DNA of 64,000 nt from Prorocentrum cordatum (GCA_963575745.1 CAUYUJ010016059.1:1984849-2048848); one strand, 5' to 3'; positions 10,844-21,079 are shown, numbered from the stretch's first letter. Notes: generated from the letters alone by a model not told the origin. Made by a program: numbers and translations.

Positions 10844-12039
10844 GTAACCGGGGATACAAGTATCAAGTACCAATATTGGTTTTGAGCATGGGATTTGCAT
10901 ATTTTGTGGTATACCATATGACTACCACACTGATCGATAACCACAAGGTGTAATCATAGTATTATTGATATTCACACTAGCTGTATACATAGTTGCATGT
11001 GCGATCAATTTCGTTTGTTGAGTTAGCCTCGCTATGTGACTCACATGAAATCGCGTTCCTCCGCCTTGCGGGCAGTAATGACCCCGCGTGAGCAGCAGCA
11101 CCGGCCTGTAAGCCCCCCGCCATTACCGTATATGAATCATCTAAGACAGTTTGTTCCCGTTTGATTCAACAGGCTTGCGCCACATCCGCCGCCCCCTCCT
11201 CGAAGCCCGTGGAACTGGAGTTTCGGCGGGCCCCAATGAGGAACCAAAGCTCGAGAATCTGAAAACGTCTGAGTGGTGTGGTGGGGGGGTGTTCTGTAGT
11301 TTTTTCGGAGGCAGGTTAAGAACTTCAAGGTACACATGCGGCACGACGTGCGCGAACGTGAGTGATGTTCCAAATTGAACCTCCGTGTAGCCGTCGTGAA
11401 CGCCATCTGAAAGTTTCCGGAAACCCATCGCCCAACGAGAGTTTTTGAAGGTTTTTGTTTTTGGTCATGATTCGGGGACTGTCGGTTTATGTTGAAAGCC
11501 TCGGGGGGGGAGCCTCTTGGAAGCCTCTGCAGGCCTCGTTGGAACCTCTTCAGATTCTGCTTCCGATTTCTGTTGCGCCTTTAGGCTAGTAGGGCGTAGC
11601 GTGGTGGTCGCCACACTGGCGAATAGAGTGCCTGCAGGGATGAATGCATGCTTGTGATGATGAGGATGACGGTTGGGGTAGCAGCGGTGCAGATGCCGTT
11701 AAACATGAAGTTACATTGTTCAGGGCAATCGCCTTACACATCGATGAACGCGCGGGGACTTGCGACAATCGCCAGGGGTCCGGTGATAATTCTGGCGGAT
11801 GCCTTGTGGTTAGTCGGGGAAAATCGAGCGATAGTAATTGTTCTGATGCCGATTAGGCGACACACGCAGAAAGAAAGCAATGTATACCGCCCGAGACCTC
11901 AAGGAAATCGCCGGAAATTCTGAGGAGACCACCGACAACTGTTTGTTTTATCAGAAGCCATAATGAGGGTCTACATGTTTGACCATGGCTTCCTATAATT
12001 GTAATTATCATCTTTCGGCCCATCCCGCCACCGTGCCCG
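10844..12039 (+). other. Intron 2, 5' part; no recognised gene
   Basis: Intron begins with GTAACC. The stretch has lower GC than its surroundings and no clear repeat. A minus-strand open frame at 11141-11428 (ending PPKKLQNTPPPHHS) looks mildly protein-like but has no family signature. The rest shows nothing I can name. Confidence 0.5.
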
Positions 12040-12610
12040 GGTTGTATGTCAGAGACCTGCGGGATGCATTTGGTGATCTTTGGGGAGGTCTCCCAGAATC
12101 AGCTCGGTGACGGTCTTGGGGTGTATCGGGGGTTTCATGGGGCCTCTGGGGGCCTGATCTGGGCCTCTCCGGAGCCTCCTGGGACTTGCGGGGGCTTCTT
12201 GGGGGCCTGCTGGCGGTCTCGCGGGCCATCTTCGGACGAAAGGTTCGGAATGTCGGTTCGCGTTCCCCCTCCAGGGCCTCATCTTGGTCCTTTCTTGAGG
12301 CTCTATTGGGCCGTCCTGTGGGCCTTTTGGGGAGTCCTGGTTTCTGGTGCCACAATGGGCCGTCTGAAGGCGCTGCGAGGGGCCTTTCAGGTCACCTTGG
12401 AAAGTCGGAAGCCAGAAAAGGCGAGAGCATTCAAGTCCTCCCAATCAATGTTGTTGGAATCTCGGGGCCATCTCGGGCCGTCCTGGGGGCCTCTGGGACC
12501 GCCTTGGAGCCATCTTTGGCGTCTTGATGCGATGTCGGGCTGTCTGAGATGCCTCTTGGGCCTTCTTGGGTACATCTTGGGGCCCCATTAGCCCGTCAGA
12601 AGGAGCCCCC
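12040..12610 (+). repeat. Degenerate GGCCTCTTGGGG-type repeat in intron 2
   Basis: Same loose GC-rich repeat texture as 960-1330, for example GGGGCCTCTGGGGGCC and CTTCTTGGGGGCC. Copies are too diverged for a firm unit length. Confidence 0.6.
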
Positions 12611-13450
12611 GGGCCTCTGGAAAAATCACGCGGGGAAGCTTGGGAACGCGCAAGAGCGCCCAAACGATGTGAGGTATTGGGGTGTGCGCCCCTAGTTCGA
12701 AATAACTTCCACATCGGATACAGATACAAAGAATTCTCGAAGAACACTCCACATTTGGTGCCTCGAGGCCAGGTGGCGGATACTGCAACACTACAAAGGG
12801 TGGGTGCCTCCCCCAGCCGCCCGGGAACTTCCGACTCTGCCCGCTAAATAGGTCCGCGCGGTTCTCTTTGATTTTACGGGTGGCGGATGGCCCGCGCCAT
12901 CCCTTCATCGTCGTCGTCAGCCGCCTTCTACTTGCGACTGCCGCCATCCGATATCGCTCCCGCCGTCGTCATCGCGACGCTGGCGACCTCGTCACTCCTC
13001 ATCGCCATTGTCGTCAGCGGACCTTAAATTGCCATCGCCACCGACACATTCGTCTTTCATTTCCTCGTCGCCATGGTCGTAGTCGCCATTTCGCGCCCTC
13101 GTGCCGTATGTGGCATTCCGTGTTGGCCGTCCGCGTGATCCGCGGCGTATGGTCGTGTTGTCTTCTCGCGTAATGCATTTTTCTGTTCGTCGCTCATCTG
13201 GCCCCTGTCGGGATAAGGCGAATCTCGGGGTGAATTGGGTGCCACCCCTCCCGCGACCCCCCACCCAGCCAGGGGGGAAACGGATAATCTCGGGGTGGAC
13301 CAGGCGCACCCCCTCCAGTGAACGGTTCCCCACCTGGCCCAAAATCAGGAGCAGAGCGAGAAGCGGGAGACCCTGGAGTGAAGTGGGCGCCCCCCGGCGC
13401 CCCCCTCCTTCCCCCCGGCCCCGGATGGGAAACAGCATCTCGGTTAGAAC
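12611..13450. other. Intron 2 spacer; CGTCGTC-rich patch and a short GC repeat
   Basis: Holds a CGTCGTC/GCCATCG-rich stretch (12900-13090). At 13200-13440 a roughly 85-bp phrase with GGAGTGAA or CAGTGAACGG and CACCTGG is loosely repeated. The same phrase reappears at 13640-13720, on the far side of the TIR element, which suggests the element inserted into this repeat. No gene seen. Confidence 0.45.
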
Positions 13451-13623
13451 CGTACACCTTAGGCGATGCTTAAGAAAACCTACGTTTTCGGCCAGGGTCT
13501 CGATTATTCTTAATGTTTCAACGTAAATCCCAAGATCTTAATAGAAATGTTGGGTTTTTATTCAAGTTCTGAGACTATGAATTTCTTAACCCATGATTTC
13601 TTAACCATTTCGCAGGGTGTACG
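13451..13623. mobile_element. TIR element (MITE-like), copy 1, 173 bp
   Basis: AT-rich island in GC-rich DNA, bounded by CGTACACC on the left and GGTGTACG on the right. Inward of these, GCGATGCTTAAGAAA at the left mirrors ATTTCTTAACCATTTCGC at the right. A second copy lies at 50957-51127. It carries no ORF, so it would need enzymes in trans. Small TIR elements that act as introners are known in dinoflagellates; membership of such a family is inference. Confidence 0.8.
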
Positions 13624-13998
13624 CCCCTCTCACGAGCCATTCCCCGCCTGGCGCCGGGTGGGAATGGGCCGGTAGAGCTGGGGCCAGGCCCGCCCCTTCC
13701 CGTGAACCACTCTACACCTGGTCTTACGTGGGAGAACGGTTATTTTGGGGAGTTGTGCCATTCGCCCCCAGCCAGAGAGGGATCGCAGAAGGGGGGAATC
13801 ATTTCACACGCTTTGATGTCCCAAATGCGGTCGGCGAATGCGCCTTTTCATAGACTCTACACCCTATCGGTTCATATCGTGTGTACTGATCTTCGCTGGT
13901 GTAGACACAGCGTATCGTGCCATTGATTTGTTAAATAAGTGCGTCCACGCATGCATATATCTATACCTATTCGATCACCCTTCGGGTGATAAGGAGGT
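13624..13998. other. Intron 2 spacer, no gene
   Basis: Begins with the second half of the roughly 85-bp GC phrase interrupted by the TIR element, then turns into ordinary intronic sequence with no recognisable feature. Confidence 0.4.
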
Positions 13999-14255
13999 TC
14001 GGGGGGGGAGGAACCAACGTCTCACTCGATCGGTCTCACCATCGATCTCACTATCGATCTCACTATCGGTCTCGCTCGATCGATCTCACTCGATCGATCT
14101 CACAATCGATCTCACTCGATCTATTTCAGTCGATCGATCTCACAATCGATCTGGCGATCGATCTCACAATCGCTCTCACTATCGATCTCACAATCGATCT
14201 CACATTCGGTCTTACTATCGATCTCACTATCGATATCACAATCGATATCACAATC
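13999..14255. repeat. ATCGATCTCAC satellite
   Basis: Short-period repeat of TCGATCTCACAATCGATCTCAC phrases with periods near 11-16 bp, rich in the palindromes ATCGAT and GATCGATC. It passes directly into the CAT microsatellite at its right end. Confidence 0.85.
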
Positions 14256-14449
14256 AACGTCATCATCATCGTCATCATCATCAACATCATCGTCATCATC
14301 AACGTCATCAACATCATCAGCATCATCGGGACACCATCATCACCATCATCATCATCATCATCACCTCATCGCCATCATCATCATCACCATCACCATCATC
14401 ATCATCGGGACACCATTATCATCACCATCATCATCACCATCATCATCAA

Positions 14450-14483
<34 letters not shown>

Positions 14484-14487
14484 GGGA
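14256..14487. repeat. CAT microsatellite, left of the retrocopy
   Basis: CAT/ATC triplets interspersed with the phrase ATCATCGGGACACCATC. It stops at CGGGA immediately before the spliced leader. The same phrase resumes at 16500 after the retrocopy, so the array was split by insertion. Confidence 0.9.
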
Positions 14488-14509
14488 TCCGTAGCCATTT
14501 TGGCTCAAG
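14488..14509 (+). other. Genomic copy of the dinoflagellate spliced leader (exact)
   Basis: All 22 bases fit the DinoSL consensus, including the central GCCATTTTGGCTCAAG and a T at the variable first position. In dinoflagellates this leader is added to mRNA 5' ends by trans-splicing from a small SL RNA. Here it has no donor GT after it (AGAGCC follows), so it is not an SL RNA gene. It marks the 5' end of a reverse-transcribed mRNA. Confidence 0.93.
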
Positions 14510-14654
14510 AGCCAATCTCGCCTTCCTCGGCCCCTTCTACCCTTCTGCTGCCTGCGGCCTACCCCCATGGTCATATCCTGTCTTCTTGCGGATTCGAGCT
14601 ACGTGTTTTTCTCTGTCTTCATACCTTCGGTGTTCTTTTCGACAACGTGTGCAG

Positions 14655-16469
14655 ATGTCCCTCAATCAGTCCCTGGGAGCTCTGCGCATTCATGGGCGGC
14701 GAGCCCGCATATCGGCTCGGACTTGTGCTGAGTTTCACGACGCTTGCGAGTCGATCATGCGTCTACGGGATTGCCAGCGTGGTGTTGTTCCTTACCGTGC
14801 CCCTCATGACCGTGTCCATCGGCGGGGCCAAGCTTTACGGAGAGGGGTATTTCTACAGTACGGTCTCGAAGTCCTTCACGGCGCTCCTCACCGACGTTCT
14901 CTTCATGACATGGTGCGTTGGGCGGCAGATCGCGGCATTTTCAAAGGAGCGGTACTGTATGAAGTGGAACGTGTTGTGCGCCATGCCAATGCTGCCCGGC
15001 ATCAACGTTGGCGGCCTACCACTGAGGGTACTGCGAGGCGCTCCTCATCTCTGCGTGCTGCTGCAGAGGAGTTCGTTCCTGGGCTCCCCCTGCTGTACTC
15101 GGACGAGGTTCTTGCCTGGTGCTTTGAGGCTGCTGGGGCTCCGGAGTATGAGATTGGGCATGCTGCTTCTGACGATCTCTTTGAAGTTGCTTCCTGTTGT
15201 CTTCATGGGAAGCGTGCTGAAATTTTTCCAGAGCATGGTCGTTCGTTTTTGGAGAACGTCCTTCCGGAGCCTGCTCTTAGTGTGGAGCCTGTTCTTCGTG
15301 CTCAGCCTGATCGTCGTGCGGAGCATGATCTTCATATGGAGCCTGTTCTTCGTGTGGGGCGTGCCCTACTCCGTTGCCTCGATGTCGAGCATGATCGCCA
15401 TGTTGAGCCTGGTTTCCGTGTGGAGCCTGTTCTTCGTGATCCTTCTTGTTTTCGTTGGATGCCAGATCTTCCTGGGGAGCATGTGCTTCGTGGTCCTGGG
15501 TTTCCTGCTGAGTTTCCTGATTTTCCTCATGATCTTCATGGTGATTGTGCCGGCGCCCCTGAGCCTGATCGTTCGGGTCTGGAGCTTGTTTTTCGGGAGC
15601 CAGGTCCTCGTGCTGAGCCTGAGTTTCGTGTGGAGCTTGGTGTTCGTGGTCAGCCTGATCTTCGTGTCCATCCTGAGGCTGATCCTCCTTGTGAACACTT
15701 CCCTGGTCTTCCTGACGAGCGTGCCGTACTCCTTCATGCGCCTGGTTGGTCCGATCAGGAGCGTGATGATCCTCTCGGTGGGCGTTTACGTGATGACTTC
15801 TATGAGGGGGTTGGTCGTGCCGTTTGTATTGGGCCTACTCCTAGTTCTGCCATGCCTGATGGAGCTGACCGTGTTGATACGGGGGAGGTCGTTGTACTTG
15901 CCGACCGTTCTGCGGAAGTCGTTCCTGGCGAGATGGATCTCACTGGTGTTCAGCGGATGTTTGATTCGATGGTGGAGAAGCTTGGCGAGAGTATTGACCG
16001 TGTTTTTGCTATTCCTCCCCGTGATGATCCTCTGCTACCCTCAGAACGTGGCATGCTGGTTGGGGCTCTTCCTGGAGATGTGGGGATTCGGAGTGTCCAT
16101 CATGTTTGCTCCAATGTTCCTGAAGAGCCTGGGCAGGATCTTCATGGTGATGCTGTCCGTTCTGAGCACCGTCATACTGCGCACATTCCTGGAGATGGCG
16201 TGCCCCAATCTGTTCACCTTCCTGATGGCCTTCGTGCGGACTCTTCGGCCTCTTCGCTCACACCGTCTGGGCACAAACGTGTTTCGGCCTCGGAACTGGA
16301 GCGGCTTCGACAGCTTCGGCGGGTGATAGGTATTTCTGATGAGGAGGCCGCCTTTCGGCGTACTCTTGGTCGTCCTGCTCCTGTCTCTACCGTTCGCCGT
16401 GAGCATGGGCCAGTTGAACGGTATCACCTCGATGACAGCCCTCCCAGGGTGCTTTACGGATGGGACTGA
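14655..16469 (+). CDS. Uncharacterised protein in the SL retrocopy (604 aa)
   Basis: ATG at 14655 follows 145 bases of leader after DinoSL. The frame is open to TGA at 16467-16469, 30 bases before the A-run. The N-terminal third looks globular (start MSLNQSLGALRIHGRRARI). The middle is a degenerate repeat built on EPVLR and related words, from GAGCCTGTTCTTCGTG. The C-terminus (SASELERLRQLRRVIG onward) is charged and ordinary. No known domain. A second frame, 14500-16326, is also open and has higher GC at third positions, but gives an implausibly hydrophobic Leu/Phe/Val chain. An upstream ATG at 14567 opens a short ORF. I prefer the 14655 frame on composition and on its end matching the retrocopy end. 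Whether it is expressed is unknown. Confidence 0.5.
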   Translation: MSLNQSLGALRIHGRRARISARTCAEFHDACESIMRLRDCQRGVVPYRAPHDRVHRRGQALRRGVFLQYGLEVLHGAPHRRSLHDMVRWAADRGIFKGAVLYEVERVVRHANAARHQRWRPTTEGTARRSSSLRAAAEEFVPGLPLLYSDEVLAWCFEAAGAPEYEIGHAASDDLFEVASCCLHGKRAEIFPEHGRSFLENVLPEPALSVEPVLRAQPDRRAEHDLHMEPVLRVGRALLRCLDVEHDRHVEPGFRVEPVLRDPSCFRWMPDLPGEHVLRGPGFPAEFPDFPHDLHGDCAGAPEPDRSGLELVFREPGPRAEPEFRVELGVRGQPDLRVHPEADPPCEHFPGLPDERAVLLHAPGWSDQERDDPLGGRLRDDFYEGVGRAVCIGPTPSSAMPDGADRVDTGEVVVLADRSAEVVPGEMDLTGVQRMFDSMVEKLGESIDRVFAIPPRDDPLLPSERGMLVGALPGDVGIRSVHHVCSNVPEEPGQDLHGDAVRSEHRHTAHIPGDGVPQSVHLPDGLRADSSASSLTPSGHKRVSASELERLRQLRRVIGISDEEAAFRRTLGRPAPVSTVRREHGPVERYHLDDSPPRVLYGWD

Positions 16470-16495
16470 AGGCGAAGCGTGGTCTTGCGGGGGAC

Positions 16496-16499
<4 letters not shown>

Positions 16500-16528
<29 letters not shown>

Positions 16529-17265
16529 GGGACACCATCATCATCATCATCGGAACACCACCATCATCATCACCACCTCATAATCATGATCATGAACAAC
16601 ATCATCACCATCATCATCGGGACAACATCATCATCAGCAACATCATCATCATCAACATCAGCAGCATCATCATCATCATCGGAACACCATCATCATCGAC
16701 ACCATCATCATCATCACCACCTTCATCATCATCAACATCAACATCAACATCATCGGGACACCATCATCATCAACATCATCATCATTGGGCCACCATCATC
16801 ATAATCATCATCATCAACATCATCATCCTCATCGGGCCACCATCATCGTCACCATCATCATCGGGGCACCCTCATCATCATCGACATCAGCATCATCATC
16901 ATCATCTCCATCATCAACAACATAATCATCAACCTCATCATCATCGGGGCACCATCATCATCATCGTCATCATCTTCATCATCATCATCATCGAATCCTA
17001 TGGTTATCATCGCAATCACCATCATCATCATCACCATCATCATAATCGGCCCACCATCATCATCATCAACATCACCATCATCAACATCGTCATCATTGAT
17101 GCACCATCATCATTACCACCATCACCATCATCATCATCAACATCGTCAACACCATCATCATCATCATTATCAGCATCATCATCATCATCGCCGGGACACC
17201 ATCATCACCACCATCACCATCATCATCAACATCATCATCACCGTCAACATCATCAACATCATCAA

Positions 17266-17296
<31 letters not shown>

Positions 17297-17310
17297 GGGA
17301 CACCGAGCGG
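16500..17310. repeat. CAT microsatellite, right of the retrocopy
   Basis: Long CAT/ATC array with regular CGGGACACC and GGGCCACC interruptions, continuing the array left of 14488. It decays into CGGGACACCG phrases near 17300. Histidine-rich and acidic translations are not genes. Confidence 0.9.
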
Positions 17311-17745
17311 GACACCGGCGGGACACCGCGCGCCACCGGCCGCCCGGGGGAGAATCATTTGGTCCGGCCGCGCCTCAGCTACAGGAGACTTATTTCTCGC
17401 CCGCCCACGTAGCTTCGCCTCGCCCGCACGCACGGCACGCACGAACACGAAACCGAGACCGATTTCCCGGTAGGGGGCTCTCCGTTCCACTTCGATTTCA
17501 CCCCCTCACCTCCGATATATGTATAGGTATATCGTTCTCTCTCTCTCTCACTCTCTCTTTCTCGCTCTCTTTATCGCCCCTGTTTGTTCGGTTAATGCCG
17601 CTATGTTTGTATGTACGTGTATACCTATGTGCATGTATACGTCTGTAATATTACTGTATTGCACCTATGGGGTGTTGTATGGTTTGATCATTGTCGTGGT
17701 CGCAGCACATGTGCATTCAGCGGTGTATCCCCGCATACGTAACAG
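17311..17745 (+). other. Intron 2, 3' end
   Basis: GC-rich spacer, then a CT-rich run (17535-17575, TCTCTCTC) and AT-richer sequence with GTATA/TGTATAC phrases leading to the acceptor GTAACAG at 17739-17745. The pyrimidine run is more than 150 bases from the acceptor, so it is not an ordinary polypyrimidine tract. Confidence 0.5.
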
Positions 17746-18170
17746 GTGTATTCTGTCAGAGTGCATTCGAGGGTGCTCAGCAAGATCTCGACCTCACCAT
17801 TGAGGCCCAGCTCAAGGAGAAGCAAACATATGTTGACCGCCTCAAGATGCTCTTCCAGGAGATGCACTGCGACCCCAATTATCAGAGTGAAAGCAGCGGG
17901 CTCACTGCAGCAGAGTTGCACGCTCAACTGGCAAGGCCAAAGGTGAAGGCGTGGTTCAAGGCTGTAGACGTCGACGCAAAACAGACATGGAAACTCTTCA
18001 AAATTCTCGACGGACAAAACTCGGGCCAAATCGACCTCGAACAGTTTGTTGAAGGGTGTTTGCGGCTGAGGGGACCGGCTACGTGTGTCGACGTGGAATC
18101 GTTGAAGTGGGAGATCAGAATGGTGAGCAAACGCGCGGATCAGATTGCCGAAAAGCTTGCGCTGAATTGA
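17746..18170 (+). CDS. Voltage-gated cation channel, exon C (S6 end, EF-hand tail)
   Basis: Starts after acceptor ACAG and completes the glycine codon split with exon B, giving NVVTG then VFCQSAF, the usual end of S6. A linker with charged helix follows, then an EF-hand region: WKLFKILDGQNSGQIDLEQF, followed by VEGCLRLRGPA. The LFKxLD...FVEGCLRLRG pattern is characteristic of dinoflagellate one-domain channels. The loop is degenerate: positions 3 and 12, usually acidic, are Gln and Gln, so calcium binding may be weak or lost. Stop TGA is at 18168-18170. With exon A from 358 and B, the visible protein is about 483 residues. No AATAAA is expected or seen in this group. Confidence 0.88.
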
Positions 18171-18734
18171 TCGAGAACATTTGAGATTTGAAGGTCACGT
18201 GTGGGTTGTGACAATTGGTAATACATCGGCTGGAAGCCACTCAGTCTGGAATATTTTGCTCGGTTTGGTTAAGTTGGTCCAGTTTGCTTCTGACTTGCCG
18301 ACGCCCTCGAAGACAGACCGCCACAGGTCGGGACCCAGAGGCCACGTGCATATCGTATACATCACACGGGAGTTGTTCCGATGGCAGCAAAGTTCTTATT
18401 ACGGCCTATCACACAGGTGGAGCCAGTGGCAGTCTGAACCCCCGCGATGCGGGCCGAGGGATGGCATGTGTTCCAGCTCGGAAGGTGCACGTTCTGGTGA
18501 TTTTACGGGACAGATTGCATGTGTGCCCGGGCAGCGAGGAGTTTTGTTTCTTGCCAGCATTTCTCAATTTTTCCCGTCGGAGGATCGGCATGATTGAACA
18601 TAGAATTTACGTTAGTTCGTTGAAGTCGTGGCGGTTGAGTCATCCCCCATGTCGAGTAAACAAATCACGGATCCGCGGGACCACAACATTTGAACGCCCC
18701 AAACGCAAAGAAATTCGTTGCGAGGATAATCTGT
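18171..18734. other. Downstream of the channel gene; no gene seen
   Basis: Presumed 3' UTR and intergenic DNA. Short open frames exist but none is convincing and no repeat is obvious. Confidence 0.4.
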
Positions 18735-19170
18735 TCCGCTGGACCTTACAGGAGTTCCACGAAAGTGGCGAGCGTGAGCAGGACCTCCCAGGAACTTACG
18801 AAAGTGACGACAGTTGCACAGTTTGCAGCCCAGGGAACCGCGAGGTCTCGGCTGACTCCCGCATCCGCTGGACCTCCCAGGAGCCCACAAAAGTGGCGAC
18901 TGTTGCGCAGTTGGCAGCGCTCCATGGAGCCGCGAGGTCTCGGCTGTCAACCGCCTCCGCTGGACCTTCCAGGAACCCATGACTGTGGCGACAGTCGCGC
19001 AGTTGGCAGCCTTCCAGGGAGGCGCGAGGTCTCGGCTGACAACCGCCTACGCAGGACCTCCCAGGAGCCCACGAAAGTGGCGACAGTCGCGCAGTTGGCA
19101 GCCTTCCAGTGAGCCGCGAGGTCTCGGCTGACAGCCGCCTCCGCTGGACCTCCCAGAAGCCCACGAAGGG
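18735..19170 (+). repeat. 91-bp tandem array
   Basis: About 4.5 units starting GGACCTCCCAGGAGCCCACG at about 18781, 18870, 18962, 19053 and 19146 (spacing 89-93 bp). Each unit has GTGGCGACAGTCGCGCAGTTGG and GCGAGGTCTCGGCTGAC blocks. A roughly 40-bp partial unit precedes it. Confidence 0.88.
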
Positions 19171-19177
19171 AGGGGGA

Positions 19178-19226
19178 TCATAGGAGGAGGAGGAGGAGGA
19201 GGAGGAGGAGGAGGAGGAGGAGGAGG
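19178..19226. repeat. GGA microsatellite
   Basis: Perfect run of about 16 AGG/GGA triplets directly after the 91-bp array. Confidence 0.9.
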
Positions 19227-19394
19227 GGGTCACCCATCGCCTGCAAAGGCGCCGAGAGCGCGGTGGGACGCACCACCCGCGCGTTGAAACCCAGTTTGCG
19301 CAAGGAGGCGCAATGGCGCAGGAGGTACAAGGCGACTTGCGCGTCCTCCAGCGCCCCTAGCCGAGAAGCTCGCGAAAATGCTCAAGTGACTCGT

Positions 19395-19770
19395 CCGACG
19401 TATTTGTGGATTCGAGAGGGTTCCTTGGGGCTCTTCAAGAATTTGTTGTGATTCCGCAGGGATTCGTGAGGAGTCCTCAGGGATTCGCGGGGATACCTAA
19501 ATGATTCGTGAGGACCTCATTCGAGCATCGTCTGTTTTCTTCACGGATTCGTGAGGTTGCCGTAAGGGTTCGTCAGGGTTCGCCTTGGGATTCGTGAGGA
19601 CTTCCTCGTGCTTCGTGGGCATTTCCAAGGGATTCGCGAGAACGCCCAAAGGATTGGTCAGGATTCCTCAGTGGCTCGTGAGGGCTCTCCACAGCAGCCT
19701 TGATCTTCATGGATTTGTCATATTCCTGGGGGATTCGCAATATATGCCGCAGTGATTGCGCCTGCAAGTG
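19395..19770. repeat. Degenerate GGATTCGTGAGG repeat
   Basis: Roughly a dozen variants of GGATTCGTGAGGA spaced about 20-35 bp apart. A related GGAATCC-type texture occurs at 26925-27215. Confidence 0.7.
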
Positions 19771-21079
19771 AAGTGCTCCGCCATCGGGCGTGACAGCGCG
19801 TGCATCTTGTTTTAAGGCAGGTTGTTTTCCGTCTTCCGACGTTCCTCATTCATGATGCACGTATTCCGACCGGCAGCCGGCGTGACAGCGCGGGCATTCG
19901 CATTTCCCCGTCCTCCGTCATTCTTTGCTCCTCCCCAACGTGTTCGGCCAGCCAGAGTGACTGAGACAAGGCAATTTTCTCTTCGTCCTCAGTCACTTGT
20001 CGCTGCCCGTGCATGTGATCTTCCCGCCAGTGAGATAGCGCGTGCGTTCTGTTTCCCTGCACCCATCCTTCTCTTCCTCATTCTTCCCTACTCCATTACA
20101 GCCAATTGCACTCCTCCCCATTCCTCTGCACTCTTCCCCTCCCCAATCCTCCCCACGCCAGTCCTCCCCATTCCAACCTACCCCACCATTCCCTGCCCCT
20201 GCTCACCCCTTCCCATTCCTTCCCATTCCATCCCTCCCCATTCTTCCGCATGCGTTTGAATTCAGTTTGTCTTTATGCGACTTCTGATGTTTGTCCGTCT
20301 CTCCATTCTTCATCTGTCCAGTTCATTGAACGGCAGTCAAGGCCATTCCACTCCGCTTATCTCTTCCGCGTCCATCCCACCGAATCGTTTTTCTCTTCAT
20401 ACGTCCCATTCTCATGTATCCATGCTCTTCTCCACCTGTCCGCAGTCCTTCCCGTACTCCAGTTGTCCCCACGCCTTCCCATGATCATTCCCAGGGACAA
20501 ATCTCAGCTTATAATCAACTCTGAAGTCCATGGTTTCACATGTTCTGCAGCTCCCACGTTCCCAAAATAGTGCCACAGCCAATCCAAGGCAACGCGACGA
20601 CATCCCAAGAACCGCAGAAGTCGGCCTTGACAGTTCATCTGAAAGCCAGTCAATGATCCAAGGTTGTTCAGAGATCTCCCCGACAAGCCCACAAGCCAAG
20701 ACATGCGTGTCGTTACAACGATCATTGAGGCCAAAGACACTAGCCCCCCCCCAAACAAAAAACAGCTCCAATGCCAGTCCAAAGAAGCTCTGCGGCATCG
20801 CATACCCAGGCCAAGACGGCCGCAACCACTCTCCGACAGCGAGTCGTTACCCCAGGATTGCCCAAGGATTCAAACTCGCGACCCCACAAACTACAACCGA
20901 AGTGTCATCACAGCGCCACGGACTGCGCTAAAGCCGACGCGCGCGCGAAGCGCGCGTGTGGCTGTCGTATGGTATGCCTCGCGTCCGAGGCCCACGGGAT
21001 CGTGTGGCCGGGCCCGCGCACGGGGGCCCCAAAACATGCCCCCGAGTGAGATTCGACGGCCGTCAAGGCGGTTCAAGAT
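19771..21079. other. Gene-free, CCTTCCC-rich and loosely repetitive
   Basis: A roughly 90-110-bp phrase with GACAGCGCG(T/G)GCAT and a pyrimidine-rich tail occurs near 19790, 19880 and 20030. From 20080 to 20250 the strand is short CCCATTCC/CTCCCC words. A 28-bp phrase at 20905-20931 recurs at 31721-31748. No coding sequence recognised. Confidence 0.5.

Larger units (their letters stand above)
14488..16499 (+). mobile_element. SL-tagged processed retrocopy inside a CAT microsatellite
   Basis: A 2.0-kb block starting with DinoSL and ending in AAAA (16496-16499), flanked on both sides by the same CAT/CGGGACACC array. This fits an mRNA that was trans-spliced, reverse transcribed and inserted. 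It is in the same orientation as the channel gene whose intron it occupies. The block has no reverse transcriptase of its own, so insertion must have used outside machinery, perhaps LINEs such as those later in this window. Confidence 0.8.

Noticed and set aside
14488-14509. An SL RNA gene
   Set aside because: An SL RNA gene would have a GT donor directly after the leader and an Sm-site-bearing intron; here AGAGCC follows, and at 34614 ATGGGT follows.
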